From contig LR746264.1 in the NCBI GenBank assembly GCA_902729315.2, positions 8,835,878 through 8,899,877 on the forward strand: 64,000 bases of DNA, in the 5' to 3' direction. The notes under the pieces were generated by a model, which worked only from the letters and a program-made list of their open reading frames with translations, was not told the DNA's origin and ran no database searches. This stretch comes from Spirodela intermedia (lineage: Eukaryota; Streptophyta; Magnoliopsida; Alismatales; Araceae). Both the position numbers and the translations under genes were made by a program. Each line of letters starts with the position of its first letter. The stretch's first letter is position 1. Below are positions 36,701-52,300 of the stretch, piece by piece.

Positions 36701-39700
36701 TTCATTTTTGAGAAGGGATGGTCAACATACCACGGAAAGTGAAAGAACAATAAGATGAAGGCAAGTCTCCAGCGTCCCACGACTCACAAATTCTGATAAT
36801 CCTTTCGGTAAGGAGTTGCTCATCTTTCCAGAAACTGACTTTATCTGCAAAACATATTGAACAGAGGTCCATGAAACAACTTGTAAAGGGTGACAAAACT
36901 CATATCAGCAGAAAACTTTCATTCACAAGGAGAAACGGACGCACTTCATTAAGAACATATACTGCATAGTCATACAATAACTCTTGCGCGTCACCATTTC
37001 TAGAACCAGCAAATTTTAACCCTGCAAACATAATACAATACCATTACTCCAGAAAAGATTGTTTAAAGATCTCATCCAAAATAATAGTCTGGATATGAAC
37101 AAATATGAGATTAAGCAATTGAACACATCCATTATTGGATAATGCAGCCATATTTGATTGTGTATAAGATTCATGAACAAACGAGTATTGTAAAAAAATG
37201 CCCGTGTATAAACAAAAGCAGTGTCCTAAATGCAAACCAAGTGAAACGCAGGCCCCGGCAACGATGTTCACATAGGCCTGAACTAGTGCTTCTGCATCAA
37301 ATCCATTGTCAGCGGTCTCGTCTCTCATTCTTGATATTCGCATTTTAACAATTTCCGGAATTTGAGATTCAATCCAATCCCTTGAAGGCTGAACACTACA
37401 AAATTTAAAATAAATTTTCTGAATACCATTTGACATTTCTTGGTTGTAGTAATAAATTAATGGATGAATACAGATTATTGATAGTACCTATTCCACATTA
37501 TCAAATTACGTGCAATGATACGAAGCATGATAAAGTCAGGTCTCACATATTGTAAATCAAAGTGAGTGGCAGGGATAGAGAGACGCGAGGCAATTGTTTC
37601 ACATTCTGTCTGTAACAAGAAGACAAAGGTAAAGAATCAGTGACTTTTTCCTTCAGAGTTTCATCAAGTCTATGCCTGGATATGATATTTTGGCATCTGT
37701 AGTAACTATGCTAGAGAAAACTTCACCTTTAGAAATATCAGAGCTAGTGCAAGAGTAGCTCCAGGGGCAGTCACATCTATATTGATCTGAGATCCGTCCA
37801 TCACCTGAAGGTAGAAAGATTAAATAACATGAGAAAGCGTAGCCGTGTGGCAAACACTGTTTGCTACCAAAGGATGTTTAGAAGTAATATCTTGGAACAC
37901 AAACCATACAAAGTGAAATTTTTTTACCAACACTAAATTAAATTTTCAACCTGCCCAACATTGCGATTATGTTCATCTATCGTGTCTTTTATTAAACATT
38001 GTTTCTTAGGGAAAGTAGATAAATATGTTATCTGGTGCTGACATTAATAACTGGTGATCCATGTGGACAAAGAAAGTAACTCTTTCCAAATACAATGGTA
38101 GCTTTCTATTGTAAGCTAAAAAACAGCTTTCTACCACGGGGAACAGCAATAGCAGAAATAAAGTGCAAACTCATACATTGTGGCCTTCTTTGCAACCAAT
38201 GTACTGAAAAAGACGATCAATGAAGCTTTCCATAAATCCAGGCGCATCCTTCCCTCTCCCTTAAGTAAAAAAGAAAAACTGAATGACTATCGGTAGTATT
38301 GTAAGGAATCCCGATTTAAGTTCATGCATATGCAAACCTAGAGCTACAAGTCCCAATGCAGATCCAGCAGCAACTGCATAACCTTCTCTTTCTGGTACAT
38401 TGTCACCACCACTTCTACGGCCGATTTCACCCTGTAAAACAGGACTCATACGAGCAATGTTTAAGTAAAATACCGACATTGTGGCGAAACATTAAGATTT
38501 CATAGCATAAAATTTATAAAGCACAGTAATGAGTCTATTGCTCAAAGGAATGCATCAAGAATTTAAGGAATGAAACTAAGTGTAAAATTCGAATTATTAT
38601 GACATAAATTAAGCCAAGATAATTAACAATCAAGGCTTAGGGGGAAACAAGTATATAAAACCTTGGCCAAGCGGCAAGTCATGACGGATTTCTGCCAAAG
38701 ACAACTCTAGATAGAATGGCTAAATATGCATGCAGCACATGCATAATTGTGTAACACGCACAATTGAGGATCACCAATTTGTGTAATACTCATATTTGTA
38801 AAAAGAGGTCGTACTCTGCCCGTACAAAGCATCATGATCATCAACAGCAATCTGATCCAACTCATCTAATTTTAAAAAATGGAATAACATCGAAGTAGGA
38901 AAAATACTTGTTGAACATCGTAATGATTTATATGCCTTGTTGAAAGGAAGTTAACAACAGAAATCTCTGGTGAGCATAGAACAGCTGATATAACCTCATG
39001 TGAAATGGGTAAAATCTAGAGTAAAATTCATTTTTAAAATTTTAAAACAGCCAGTACATAATGTTAATTTTTATATTTCATTTGCTTTTATTTTACTTCA
39101 CAGATCTGCACCTTAGGCACATGATCAAGATCATTATCTTGAAGCCCTTAACACAACAATTATCGTTCATAATGTTTTGAGTTATCTGATCGTTAAGATA
39201 AAACTACACCTTCTGATCATTTCGAAAGTGTTAAACAAACAACATCTACAGTTCTTTCTTTAGAAATGTAGCCTGAAGTAATTAAGGTGGTGAAAAAACT
39301 ACCACTTTACTAAGACAACAAGATAAGGTTTGATTCTAAGTATACTAAAAATAACATCAAACATAAATATATTCATATACGTAAAAAGAAAAAAAATTGC
39401 TTCATAATTTAAACATTTAAAACACATTATAATTTGATTTCTTTAACAACTATCATATACCTAATATTCTACTATCATTCACCATTCGCCCAACATACAA
39501 ATGGCTCGTTGGCAAAATGCAATGATGTGTGGCAAGAATGAGAACCCATGAATACCAGTTCACTTTAACAACCCACATGGCCTGGACACATTGCTCGTTT
39601 AGGCCACCTTCTCATTAAGGCATTGCCTAGGAAACTATGGTCAGACTTTAAGAATGGGTTCTAGTTCTGTTTCCCAAAAACTATAAGAATGGATAAAAAA

Positions 39701-42700
39701 AAGGAAAATAGTAGATTGGAGACAAAGCTACGAAGGCCATAAGTCTAGTCTTTTGGTCAAACCATAAGTTTCCCTACGCAGTTTAGACCGTTCTCATGTT
39801 TAGGAAGTGCTCCCAAGAGCTTCAGTGTTTTTGGAAATGTATCTGATATAATTCAACCACGCACATATCAGTGTAGACGGAAAAGACCAGGATGCCCGAC
39901 GATTAAGGCACCGCGAATGACAGACAAAGGAGAGGAAGAATCAGAAGAGTTTTTGAGCAGGAAGGATTCTCGCAGCAGGTGCTAAGGTTCTGCAGAACCC
40001 GACGATTGCATCTCTGTGGCTTGTATCCTTAGTTTTCTTCCTTTCTTTTGTTCTGGGAACTGTATCTGATTTGTGTTACAGTAGTTGCACGCAGTAAATA
40101 TTTCAGAAATAGCTGCAGACGAGCTTTGTGCAATCCCCAACTTTCGTTCTCTTCCTCTGCTTCATCACTGTCAACGTTTCTGTACAGTCAAGAGAATGTC
40201 CGACTGGGACCCAACTCATTTTCCAAGGATGACAGTATCTTGCGACAAATCTCTGCAGATCCAATTTCCTAAAGGCAAAAACTTATTGACCTCAATTTCA
40301 AGATTGTATAGCTGTATATTTGTTTTGTTTTTGTTTGTAATCTGTTTCCTAGTGTATAGTTCAAAAAATTAGAGTACTTCAAGGGCTAGTTTACTGCTTC
40401 TATGGAAAGCTAATTTCTTATTCTTTGGAAAACTGTCACCTATAATCAGTCAGAAATTAATAAACCAAAACGATTCTAACACATGTTTTTTCTGTTAGAC
40501 AATCTCCTTGTTATCCATAAGTTTATGAGAAAAATGCCTTGAAAGTTTTTTTTGGCACTTTGGTGATTATGACGAGGAAGTCCACTACTTTTTGCCTTTG
40601 ACATCTTTCTTTCTTCAATATTTCTTCTACGATACCATCCGCTTCTCAATAATGTGATGAAACATTACTTCATTTTTTCAAATTTGAATAAATCCTAGAA
40701 AAAGGTGAGACAAGCCACAAACAATAAATGCAATAGAAAGAGGTTACATCTGGGTTTGTTATTCCATCAACTGACTATATCTAAGTACGTGATAATTAAA
40801 AAAAGTGTCAAACTATAAATTTAGTAAGATATCAATAATGATAAATAAGAAAATGTCAACAGATTATAAGAAAAGGAGTAAATTACAAGGAGAATCTTCA
40901 TGGTTAATGGATGTGCTGATCCCTCATAAAGAAGACCAACGGCAAGTAGAGCTGCTGACTGCAAGGAGAGTTGAACAAAAATGAGAAGCATAAACATTTA
41001 GGCCGAAAGCAAATGATCTTATTAACAGGCTACTGAGATAGAAGTCACGTCCTCTGCGGTCAATATCAATTTGACATGCGTTGACAGTGTATAAACCAAC
41101 TTCCTTATTTTTCCATGTTTTCCATAAGTATCCATAGATCAAACAGATGAAAAACTAATATCTCATTATGCTTAAATCTGACTAATAAATATATACAAAT
41201 AAAAGATACAAACTTGTTGTGGAACAAAAATTTAATTTCCATAGGATACAACTAACGATTTGAACTCTGGGATATAGATTAAAGGTATCGGAATGGGGGG
41301 TAGTCCATCAGAAAGTTCTTCCTTCTTATGGAGTTATGATTACGGGAAAGAAGGCTTCACACCCTAGTTTTATTAATTTTGGTACTCATGGTTCTTCATA
41401 GAAACATGCAGTAATCGAGATGACAGGTTCAACAAATAGCGACAATTATCTGTCAAAGTTTTCCAAGGTATCCTCCTGGTTTCTTTCCTTTCCCCGTAAG
41501 AACAGGTGGCCCAGCCTTCTAGGACTCTAGCTCTGGAGGTTTCATTGCAGTAACAGATTAGAGTCGAGAAATCAGCATAGCCAAAGGTTGGTTATCTGCG
41601 TGAAACGAAGGTAATGTCCAGCATTTAAAATTTTTCCGTAGCAGGGACAATGAAAGCAACAGATAGATCAAGTCAGTCAAAATGGTACTGACAAGAAAGT
41701 GATGGCATTCTGTCTGAAATTCAGACGACAAGTGTATCTGTACCGTCTAGATGCAGCTTACTGACCTTTCAAATATGGTGTCTTTGGAGAGCTGATCAGA
41801 AATCTACCGGTACATTTTTTTTCTTTTTTATACAATGTTAATTATGCAGCACTATTCACTTTACGAAAAAAATGTTTAAAAGGCTTCTATGGCTACAGGG
41901 CCATTTCCCAGCTTCGCTTATGCCCTGATTGCTAGATGTTAGGCAAAACGGGCGGTACACTCCAAGATGAGAAGACAGTTAAAATATCTAGTTTGCATCG
42001 TCCACAGTTTCATACATGTCCGCATGCTCATCAAGGGCTATAAATCTGAATACCCAAATAAAGTTTATATAACAACATATCAAAGGCGGTAACTTGAGCT
42101 TTGCCTTAGAAGAAAATTTTGATGTCTGAATGATGAAGGGTAAAATTTAGAACCTTCTCAATCTTTACATTGACTTATTTCCGAGATTCTAGAAAATTTA
42201 CTCTTCCTGATTGCATAAATCCAATCATTATCAATATGTGGTATCAGAATCATAATATTTCGATGATTGGAACCGCTTCATATTTAAAGCAGCACATCCC
42301 TTATTTTTCTGTTTAATATAAGTATATATCACAAACTTGTAACAAGATACAAGTTGTAGGAAACAAGTCCTATTATTGTCCTATTTATTCATGTGCAATG
42401 GATAATCTCTTTACTGAAATAAAAAATTGAAATAAAACAGAAAAAATGAATATTTAGGATAAGGAGGGCACTTCTGAGGTAAAGGACGATTGCATACCTG
42501 CAAGAGTGTTGGTAACTCCAGTTCTGGAAAAGATGATGGATGTCGAGAAGGAATATGGAGATATAGCATCTAACGGAAAGATAAAATATCCATTAGCCAT
42601 CTAGCTGAAGGTCGAAATGGAAGAAAGACCACGTAATCATAATGGTACTTAGTCAAAGTTCGTACGATTTCAGAAATCAGAAGGACAATAAGAATCTGAG

Positions 42701-45700
42701 AAGCCCTGAGCTGTTTACAATTGTCTCAAAAGATCGGAAAACCCCATAAATATAGAAGGCACCTGTCCACACATTATACAGCATAGAAATTATGTAATAC
42801 AAAAGGTAACAAGAAGGGGAGAGAAATGGTCTCGTTATACAGCTTAATCACATTAGGAGACCAAGATCCACGCAATATAATCTTTGATGGACAATAATCT
42901 CGTTAGATCTGAACTTCTAAAAAGTCATTGCCCCTGATGGATCCTCCAACAAACAAACCTATTGTCTTTTCAAAGCATTCTCTTAGACTGAAGAACACAG
43001 GGGAAATCATGTAGGCATCAACAAAGATAAAAGAGAAATCTTATCCCTTGAAACACCTTGACTTAGAGACACACCACTTCCCTATGTCAAACATCAAAAT
43101 AGGCCAAAACAAACTTGACCCGATTAAGTTAAGATCTGTGATTAAGAAGAAAAAAACATTTACTCTCATTAATCTACTCAGGTAATCTATGACTCACCTT
43201 AAACAACGCTAAGATGGCAGCAAATGGTAGATGTCAGAGGATTTCTAGTAGGTCAATTTCGTAGGGACTAATTTATAAATGTATCAAATACGGGCCGTTC
43301 AATAATTCAAGTGCTTTGTGAATTAAAACTAAAACAGCCTTTATGTTTTTTGTACTTATCATGTCTCGGATGTATCAAATACTCTACTACCTAGCGGAAT
43401 AAAAATATGAATAGAATGACATGCAAGTTCGGTCAAAAAGGGAGAAACGAAAGAAATAGATTGAAGACAAACATCGTAAGCTGAAAGGAGAAAACCAGTT
43501 GTTCAAAAGCATATTATAAAATGTGCTCTGAGAAAGGGTGTCTCATGAAGAGCAGAAGAAAGCAATCAAAAAGAAAATACCCAGAGAAAATATGAAATGC
43601 TCACGGATCATGGGAAACAAGTAAAATTATCAATTAAAGCCACTATCTTACCTTAGATATTGCAGGATGCATTGTTCCCCGATGTGATGCAGCCATGCCA
43701 AGTAAGACCCCCACGGTAGTATTATCGTGCTCCTACAGAAAAACAGGCATATCAGAAAAGAAAAATAAGCAACATATATATCTTGCAGAAAACGCACGGG
43801 ACTTCAACCGATACACAAGTATGGCTTAACAACGGTTACTTGAATTCTCTACAACGAATTACTAATGAAAAATAATTATCTACAAACTCTGGAATTTTAA
43901 GCGAGAAATCCAAAGACGCAGGTAGAGAAAGTACCACAGATTCTCAAAGAGACACATGAAAACATTTGTCAATGAAGGTCTTCACCTGGGAAAGGTATCG
44001 ATAAACATCTGTAATTGTCAGAACACGTAAATGTCCATGCAATCCCAACGCCAGAAGAACCCCAGCGTGTATAGCACTAGGCTCTTCCGGTTTGTTATAT
44101 TGTATCCATGTTCTTGACATTTTTCCCTACAAGAATACGGAAATAATTTAGACAGTACCCAGAGTCATCTCATTCGTGTAGAGCAGAAACCAAACCTTTG
44201 TAGAAATAAATGCAAAAAAAGTTTATTGTCACCTAATCAACCATCAAAGCAGAGGTTGGAGAGATGAAGACAAACCTGAAAAGGTGCCAACCTCAAACCA
44301 GCAGCAACACCATTGTGAAATTCGGGCCAAGACCCAAGTTCTGATATATTTCTAACATTCGGATCCAAATTTACCTGTTGTCAAGATGGAATTTCAATAC
44401 AGAAGGTTTTTGAATAACAAAACCTGTCGACAGTAAAATGATAGTCGACTCATAAGATGGTATAATCTATGGGAACAAACTCCATATGACATTATCATAA
44501 ATCAGAAAATGGTACCAAAGATAGAAGGGAAAGAAATCTGTAATCTCTTCCGTACTTTTTAATATACCAAGTAAAAGCAATTACATGACATGGAGTCATG
44601 CAAATGGTAAAACAACATGTCGAGCACACTAATACATAATCAAGCCACATTGGTGAGAACTGATTACCTAGGAGCCTATCCTGTCATGCAACGGTGGCAT
44701 GAATCATGCAGTCATAAGGTTCATCGAGTCATCAAAATTGCTCAATATTTTCGTCCATTCTCCTGTTTATTTATTTGTGCATAGTAATTTTTTGACAAAA
44801 GCTAATAACAGAATGGCGCTTTTAGTAGAAAGAAATAAAGAGCTATTACTTTAATGTCAAAAGGATGTAGCAAATGAGGACACAATACTTAGAAGCAACT
44901 AGTGCACTCAAGCTGTCCCAATGCATTGGCTACGTTGAAACAAAAAAGCTAGATGCTTCTTTACCTAGATAAAAAGGAAGTTTAACAGGAGAATATCACA
45001 TAGGTGCAACCTAAAGAAAGGATCATTCATTATATCAAAGAACATGAAGCCAAAAAGAACATAGAATACAACTTTAACATTGAACAGAGCCACCACTATC
45101 AAAATTTGAGTTGTCATACTTGAGAGGCCATCTAAGTCTTCATAAATATATCACATCCACTCATCACTATAATCAGAGAACTAGTGAACCGAACAACACT
45201 TGTCCGATGCTAAGGCCAGAGGTTTGTGCATGACATGTTGGAATTTTTTGTACGTTATCTAAAGCATTCCTTCCTTAGACAAGGCGACAAAATTAAACCC
45301 AAATTTGGACAAACTCTGAGAAAAAGAAGAGAGTACTAACAGTTGCATTCTGTTGTGCAGGCAATCTGCCAGAAAAAACAAGCCTAGGAACCACCAGAGC
45401 CTGTAAGTTTCAGTAAAAAGTAAATAAAAACCTTAACCTATCACTAGCACAAAAAGTTCAATAGCAATGAAGACAGAATTTACCTCCGTTAGAAGAGTAT
45501 GGGTAGTAGCTAAAGTAAATGCGCCTCGTCCAAAAGGAAGAGCAGAGGTCCTCTGGGCGAGATTCCACAGCTGATGCTATACAAAATATAAAATTGTATA
45601 TACCAATGGATAAGGAAAAGCTATGCACCTGAAACGCCATACTCAATGTAAATTCAACGAATTCGATGTTTCACTGATAGACCAATCCCAATAATTGTCC

Positions 45701-46338
45701 ACTGACTGATCTAGCGTCTGATCTGATTTAGCACGAGTTATTACATGGGTATTTGGAGAGGTGAAACCAGGACTTGATTTAGTACAAGCAGGTAGGCCAC
45801 TTGGAAACCCCGACAAGACAAAGACTGGCATCATCCTAGGGACAGCTGTGAATTTGTTACTCAGGAAGATAGAAACAAAGCAGCTAGAGGGAAGAGAGTC
45901 CCTAAAGAAATTTCATTTTCTGTGAGGTGCTAAAGCCTAAATAGCAACAAGAAAAAGCTCTTTAAGAAGTACGTAGAAGCATGTGGGCAACACCCAGAAA
46001 TCAAAATATGGCTGATGTGCAAGCTACGAAGAGAAGAACCAGATCAAAAAGAATTGTGCTCGGTTAGACTAAGACTGTTGTCACAAAGAAATAAGTCGTC
46101 ACAAGAGATATCAACTTAGCTCAAGTGCATGATAAACTACATGCTATGACAACCTGGCTGTTAAAGAAACAAATAAACAACAGTCAACCGCATCTCTCCT
46201 TATTTGTAAGATCCACAAGTAGAAAGGTTGCCTAGAACTATTTACTTAATTATAAAATGTACTGTTAGATATATACATATGTATAACTATATATATATGG
46301 GGAGGCGGATGGGTGAGGGAGGGAGGTAGGGAGTAAGG

Positions 46339-46391
<53 letters not shown>

Positions 46392-49300
46392 CAGGGAGAA
46401 CAAAAGGAGTAGAAATATACACCTGTTGAAGCTCTTGATCAGAGGCGCTAGGATTCACAGGCGTTTGTATAGCCACTGGCCTTGACGAGCATAAGAGGCG
46501 TCTGACCTAAATGCCATCTTGACTGTATTATATATATGTAAAGGAACTAAATTTAACAGCGCCGTAGACAGTGGTAATTGACAATATTACTAAACCTCTA
46601 CAATAATTTAAATACTTGGAAAAAAATTATTCTACCAGAAATGGAATAGCATTGAGACCAAATGATAATGGAGCTTCAAGTTCAAAACAAAATAATGCTG
46701 TATTACTATGGGAAGAGATGCAGAATCAATATTCGACATAACTTACAAGCGAAGTGACTAAATACCCAAGATGTCGATACACCATCTCACCTAAGAAAAA
46801 TGGGTGGATGCTTACACACTATTTTAAAGTCATCACAATTTACGTGATGCCATCATTTATGTCTTAAAAGAGACAGTTTTGAGTATTGTTAGCCTCAGAA
46901 CAAAAGAAATGTCACTCATCTTCCTTGGCTTTTGCCTAAGAAAAGAATCAAATGGTTTCTCAGTGAGCTTGAGGAAACCATAATTTCACTTAGCTGACCT
47001 ATTGTGATTCAACCTTATTCAGTTTTTGATCCCGATATGAAATAAGATCGATAGAGTTGTGAAAATAAAGCCCCTTTTCCAAGACATCATCTTTTACAGT
47101 TTCTGGTCTATGGGATGGGGGGGGGGGGGTTCAGTTGATTTCGGTTGCAATGGATCACAACTGGGAAGAAATAATCTGAATTGATTGTCCAGCCTTTCGT
47201 TGTCTGTGATGATTCCAAGTAAGCCAACTTTACCTTCATTTCCATTCCGGACTGTTCCACCAGCATGACAAAAATCTTCATCATTTCCTCATAATTAGAC
47301 AATAATAGGATCATCTTTTATAGAGAAGCAATCAACATGAGAAATAAGATGGCTTCAAATCAGATTTAAAGGCAGAATCGTACATGTTTACTCAAAACGT
47401 AGATCACGGGACAGCAGACTCATGAATGAAGAACAATCACATTTGCTGGAAGGATTACCCACATCGAATGTGCAAATTTGTTTCACACAGCAATAAACGG
47501 TGATCAGAACAGCCCTATTTTTGAGTTGGTAAAAAGAGAAAGGTAAATCCCAAGGACTAGTGAGTAAATATGTCAAAGAAAGCATAGTTTTTTAATAATT
47601 ACGGACAGAAGCTAAAGAACAAAAATAAAGAGACTGAAAATGGCATCGAATTCTTATATGATGACAATGGGCAGCCACACAGACGGAGGCATGCCTCCCA
47701 TTTGATGCATGGTTACCGGACAATGCCTGCACTCGGTTTCGCCTTACAGCATTAGCAGCCTTATCAATCAAGGAGGCACTGATTTTCACGTTCTTCAGAG
47801 TTCAGATGGAGAGGAGCAGGCAATGATAGTCAAAGGTGCAAGGCTAGCATATAGCAATAGTTCGATCATTCAGAAGTCTTTTCACCCACAATGCATGAGA
47901 GGCATTCATGTGCCAGCAGCAAATAAAATAAGAAAAACCACCAAATATTCATCAGACAATAGAAATACTTTACAGAATCAGGATCAAACCTCATTCAGTC
48001 TTAGATCACGACCATAACGCAGTTTTGTGCTTGAATTGATCATGTGCTCCATGCCATCTTCAAAAGGATCATCGAGGGATCCTATTTCCTCAATTTTCAT
48101 ATAGTCAGATTGCATGAGATCACACACTGAGGAAGGAATAGTCACTGGCTTCAGAGGAAGCACATACGGTGTACATATAGATATCAAATTCAAATAAGTT
48201 CGTGATTCAAGCTCGTTAAGCTTTCTAGAGAAGCCCAAGCATCCCATTGCTAAATCTTCCCGGCCAATGAGTACATAAGCAGCAGCAGGCCAGTCTGTCG
48301 GTGGAGATTCTCTGCATTTATCTAGTGCCTAAAAGTATCAAAACATCCATGTTTAAAATGCGATTTCAAGCATACATACAAAAACAACCAAATACCATAC
48401 AGCTTTTAAACTCTCGCCCTTGGCACTCTCAGAACTTGGATTGAAAAATTTCCTTCCATGCCGATGAAAGATATGGGAGCATAATGCTGCTTGTCTATAC
48501 ATTAAATCCACTAAACCATCTCTGGCTCTCCTTATATCAAAATTAAAGGCTATAAATGACCATGAAACCACCCTACATAAACTAGTGTTATACTGTTGAT
48601 ATAAGCTCTTTAACATTTATTGACTTCTTCTCAATGGAAAAGATAAACTTACATGTCTCAGGGGAAGGGAGACGCCTGCAGGTAGTAAATCCAAATGCTG
48701 GAGACCAAATCTCTCAGCAACCATTGCTAAGACAGTGAGCTCCTCAGGGGTAATGGCTGATCCATTTGCAATATCACAATAAACTCCAGAAGAAAGCTTC
48801 CTTTCATTCCTTTCTGCACCTAATAGTAGACTGAAGAAGGCCACAATCTTTCGGGCCCAGCTAACTGCAGAACATTTATCCTTGCACACCATATCAGGAA
48901 GGTCGTTTACATGTTCAGATTTGCAGCCATACTGCAGGCATTTTTCAAGCCACCTAAGAAGACATGGTGGGCTTCTGGGAGAAGGGGAAACATGGGCAGT
49001 CGCAATGTCTGGTGTAACACATGGAAAATCACGAATGTAGTGGTCCACATAGCTTGTCTCACCCAATGAAATGGCGATGTAACACAAAAGATCAACGAGA
49101 AGTGTCAAGTCACTGTAAGAACAAAAATATTTTTTTGGTCATCATGTGCACAATTTAGTGGGAAGAATGCACTCTTTAGGTAATAGCATGCTTAGAAAAC
49201 ACTCGTGCGAAACCGTATGTAGCTGAAAAAGAACAAAGAACAATGTAAATTACGACCATCATGTAAAATTTGAAAGACATTATGCCAAAGCGGAATACTA

Positions 49301-52300
49301 GCTTGATGCAATCCATACTAACCAGGTTTAAAATCTTCCACCAAGATGGTCCTGGCAAATGGCATCTTCCTGGATGAGGTGCGGGGAATATGATGTTTTA
49401 CCCATTTTAAGTAATATTTCGGTTGTCTTTTATTCTTTGCTTTGTTCTGTTTAACAGACCTATCCATTTACAATTTCATACTTTATTTAAACAGAGCAAA
49501 GTTACCATGACTTTCTCGAACTATCACTCATCAAATCCAAAAATATTCAATAAGTGAAGTAAATACTCAAATGAGGTTTCGACAAAAATTAATTCTACAA
49601 TGAATAAAGGTGAAATGGAATTATTCTCAAACATCTGGCACATAGGAAAACAGATATCAAGGTGACAGCTAATCCCTTCAAAATGCCTGCAATGAAATTT
49701 TCAAACCACATGATGTTGTTTTGGTGGTTCATCAGACAATTTATCACTTGCCCAAACCATGCACGTACAATCTAGTCACAAATGTACTACATCTCAGGTC
49801 TACATGGAAAGAAAAAAGAAACCGAAGATGGTACGTTAATAGCAGGTTAATCAGCAAGTTCCTCCTTAAGCCAAGCTTTTGAAGCGTCACTGAGGTGACA
49901 AGGTAGGCCAGAGATACATGTTGTCCGGTCTGCCTAGTTGAACAGCCATTTACAGACGGCAACACACAGGCCAGAGATACATGTTGTCCGGTCTGCCTAG
50001 TTGAACAGCCATTTACAGACGGCAACACACAGGCCAGAGATACATGTTGTGGATCAGATCAAGCAATAATCACAATATGAAAATACATGAATCTTTGATC
50101 CTGATTAGATGGGATTAATTCAACAAAGTCACTGAGTGGATACGACAAAGCAAAGCTTCTCATGTTTTTCTAAAATGGAAAAAAGGATACCTGACTTGTA
50201 CTTAATTGAAGTATAACACCTGAGAATAAACATAAAATAATGACGTACCAAACTACTGACAAGAGGTAAAGAAATCTTAAGAACGAGGAAATCTTACTGT
50301 TTCCGAAGGTTATCAAGCTTCAAACACTCATAAAGCGCATGCAGAGCATCCAGAGCTCCCATCAGAAGCTGAGAATAAAAGGATGTCTCTTGATGTTCTC
50401 CAGCTTTTATGCACCCAGCTGAGGGTTCAAAAAGCCCAGTATTGTGGATAGTTGAAAAAGAGAGGCCAGTGAAAGATGAGCGCTGATGGTAATTTTTGTG
50501 AAATTTGCTGTTAATTAAAAAGTTCCATGAGGTGTCATATGATTCAAGGGGAGCATTTTGGAAACCAGATCCACATTTTTGACAAATTCCAATCAGCACA
50601 TTCTTTAAAGACCCCCATTCTAAGTCAAAATGTGAATCGGTACGAGATAAATAAGAAGAATCTCCATCTCCCCATAGTGAAATAATAAAATAATTGTAAA
50701 AAGAAGAATGAAGGCCCTCTGCCATGGCTGTGATACAATCATTCGCCAGTGATGATGAAGGATTTCTTCGTAGTGCACATCTGAACATCTAACAAAAGAA
50801 AAGAAAAGCCTTCAACATCAGAAAAAGCAAAGAAGAACATAAGATATACCATACCAAATACTATTTGTCTGCACAGGGTTTTGGAGAAAAAGCTTTTTAA
50901 AAAATTTCAAGGATCATTGTAGACTCCCATGTTATGATGAAGACTATTACATCATCTGGTCCATCAGGGATAGTGTATTGATTGCATTAAATGGACTTAT
51001 TCCAACCACCTACGAAAATTTATTGACTGCAATAAATGGACTTCCTACAAATACCTTACGACCATGATCATCATTCCACCACATATTTCAATAAACGTAC
51101 GTTGAACTTCAATGGGATTTAAAATAGGTAAGCATAGAATTTGGTGCTTTTGACAACTGCATTGCCAAAGTATATGTATATGTATATGCAAAACAAAAGC
51201 TTCTCACGTCGCAAAAGAAAGGTGGACCAAAGTGTACTTGAAAAATGCTTCACCTATCTGCAAATGTGATTAAGATACGGATCATACGGTTCGGAGACAA
51301 ACATCTCCCTCGACCTATACATTGTATCATGGCAGTGAGATTAAGATGAGTGACCAGCGGGCTTGTCTGATCTAGCTGCTACCACAGCAGTGTTGTGTCA
51401 TGTAACCCATGTTGTGGGGTGCTAGCCACCGTCATTTATCAATACGTTATATGGTATGTGATCTGTTCAGATTTTTAGTCCTCGAGATAGAAGACTGGTT
51501 TGAATAATTTGTTTCTCAATAAACGGTAATGGTAAGGACCAATGTGCATCAAAAGTGGGTAATAATACGAACTCTCACGACACGACTTTAAGAGAAACTT
51601 GAGCCAATGCATGCTTAACCCGGGATATAGAAAATAACACAGATGATGAGGAGAATCGAATGAAAGGGAGCGGGCACCAGAAAAACCAAACACAAATAAT
51701 GAGTCATTTCTACATCAAGACAAACCTGGCCATTATCGACAATCACATTAATTCTACCCCGAACAGGATCAGCTACTCCTGTGATCTTCAGATCATTATA
51801 AATAGCAACTGATTCAGTGGGGACCATATCATTAAATACAGCACTTCTTCCCAAACCACAAGGTAAAACATATCTGCAGAGGCACTGCTTTCCAGACTGC
51901 AGTTTTAGCACAGGAAAAGCCCATAAGTTCCTTGTACAGAATAAATGTAACATGATAGATCAATGATTGAAAAAAAGATAAAAAATGGCATAGAAGATGA
52001 ACAGGCACAGGTTGCATGAAAAGAACTTTCAACTTTCATAAGCGAGCAACTTACATAAAGTAGAAGACTATTGTCGGATGTTAAAACAACGATGTCATGG
52101 AATGGAAGGTGACCAACTTGAACTCTGCAGTTAGAAAAAAATATGAATGCTTATTGGTAAAATGGTAAGATGGATCTTGTGAGGTGAAATTAGTCACAAA
52201 TACCTTGGGCGAGTCACAACCACTGGCACAGCAGCGATTGCGTGAATCGTCCAGCTCGTATGAGGCCTAAAATCAACAGGAACATCGCCCATCATCTCAT

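Noticed and set aside
36702-36896. Minus-strand frame over APC1 exon 27 (reads KVSFWKDEQLLTER)
   Set aside because: It is the wrong frame. With the splice phase from exon 26 the exon reads IKSVSGKMSNSLPKG and then SRGTLETCLHLIVLSLSV, which fits the APC1 family.
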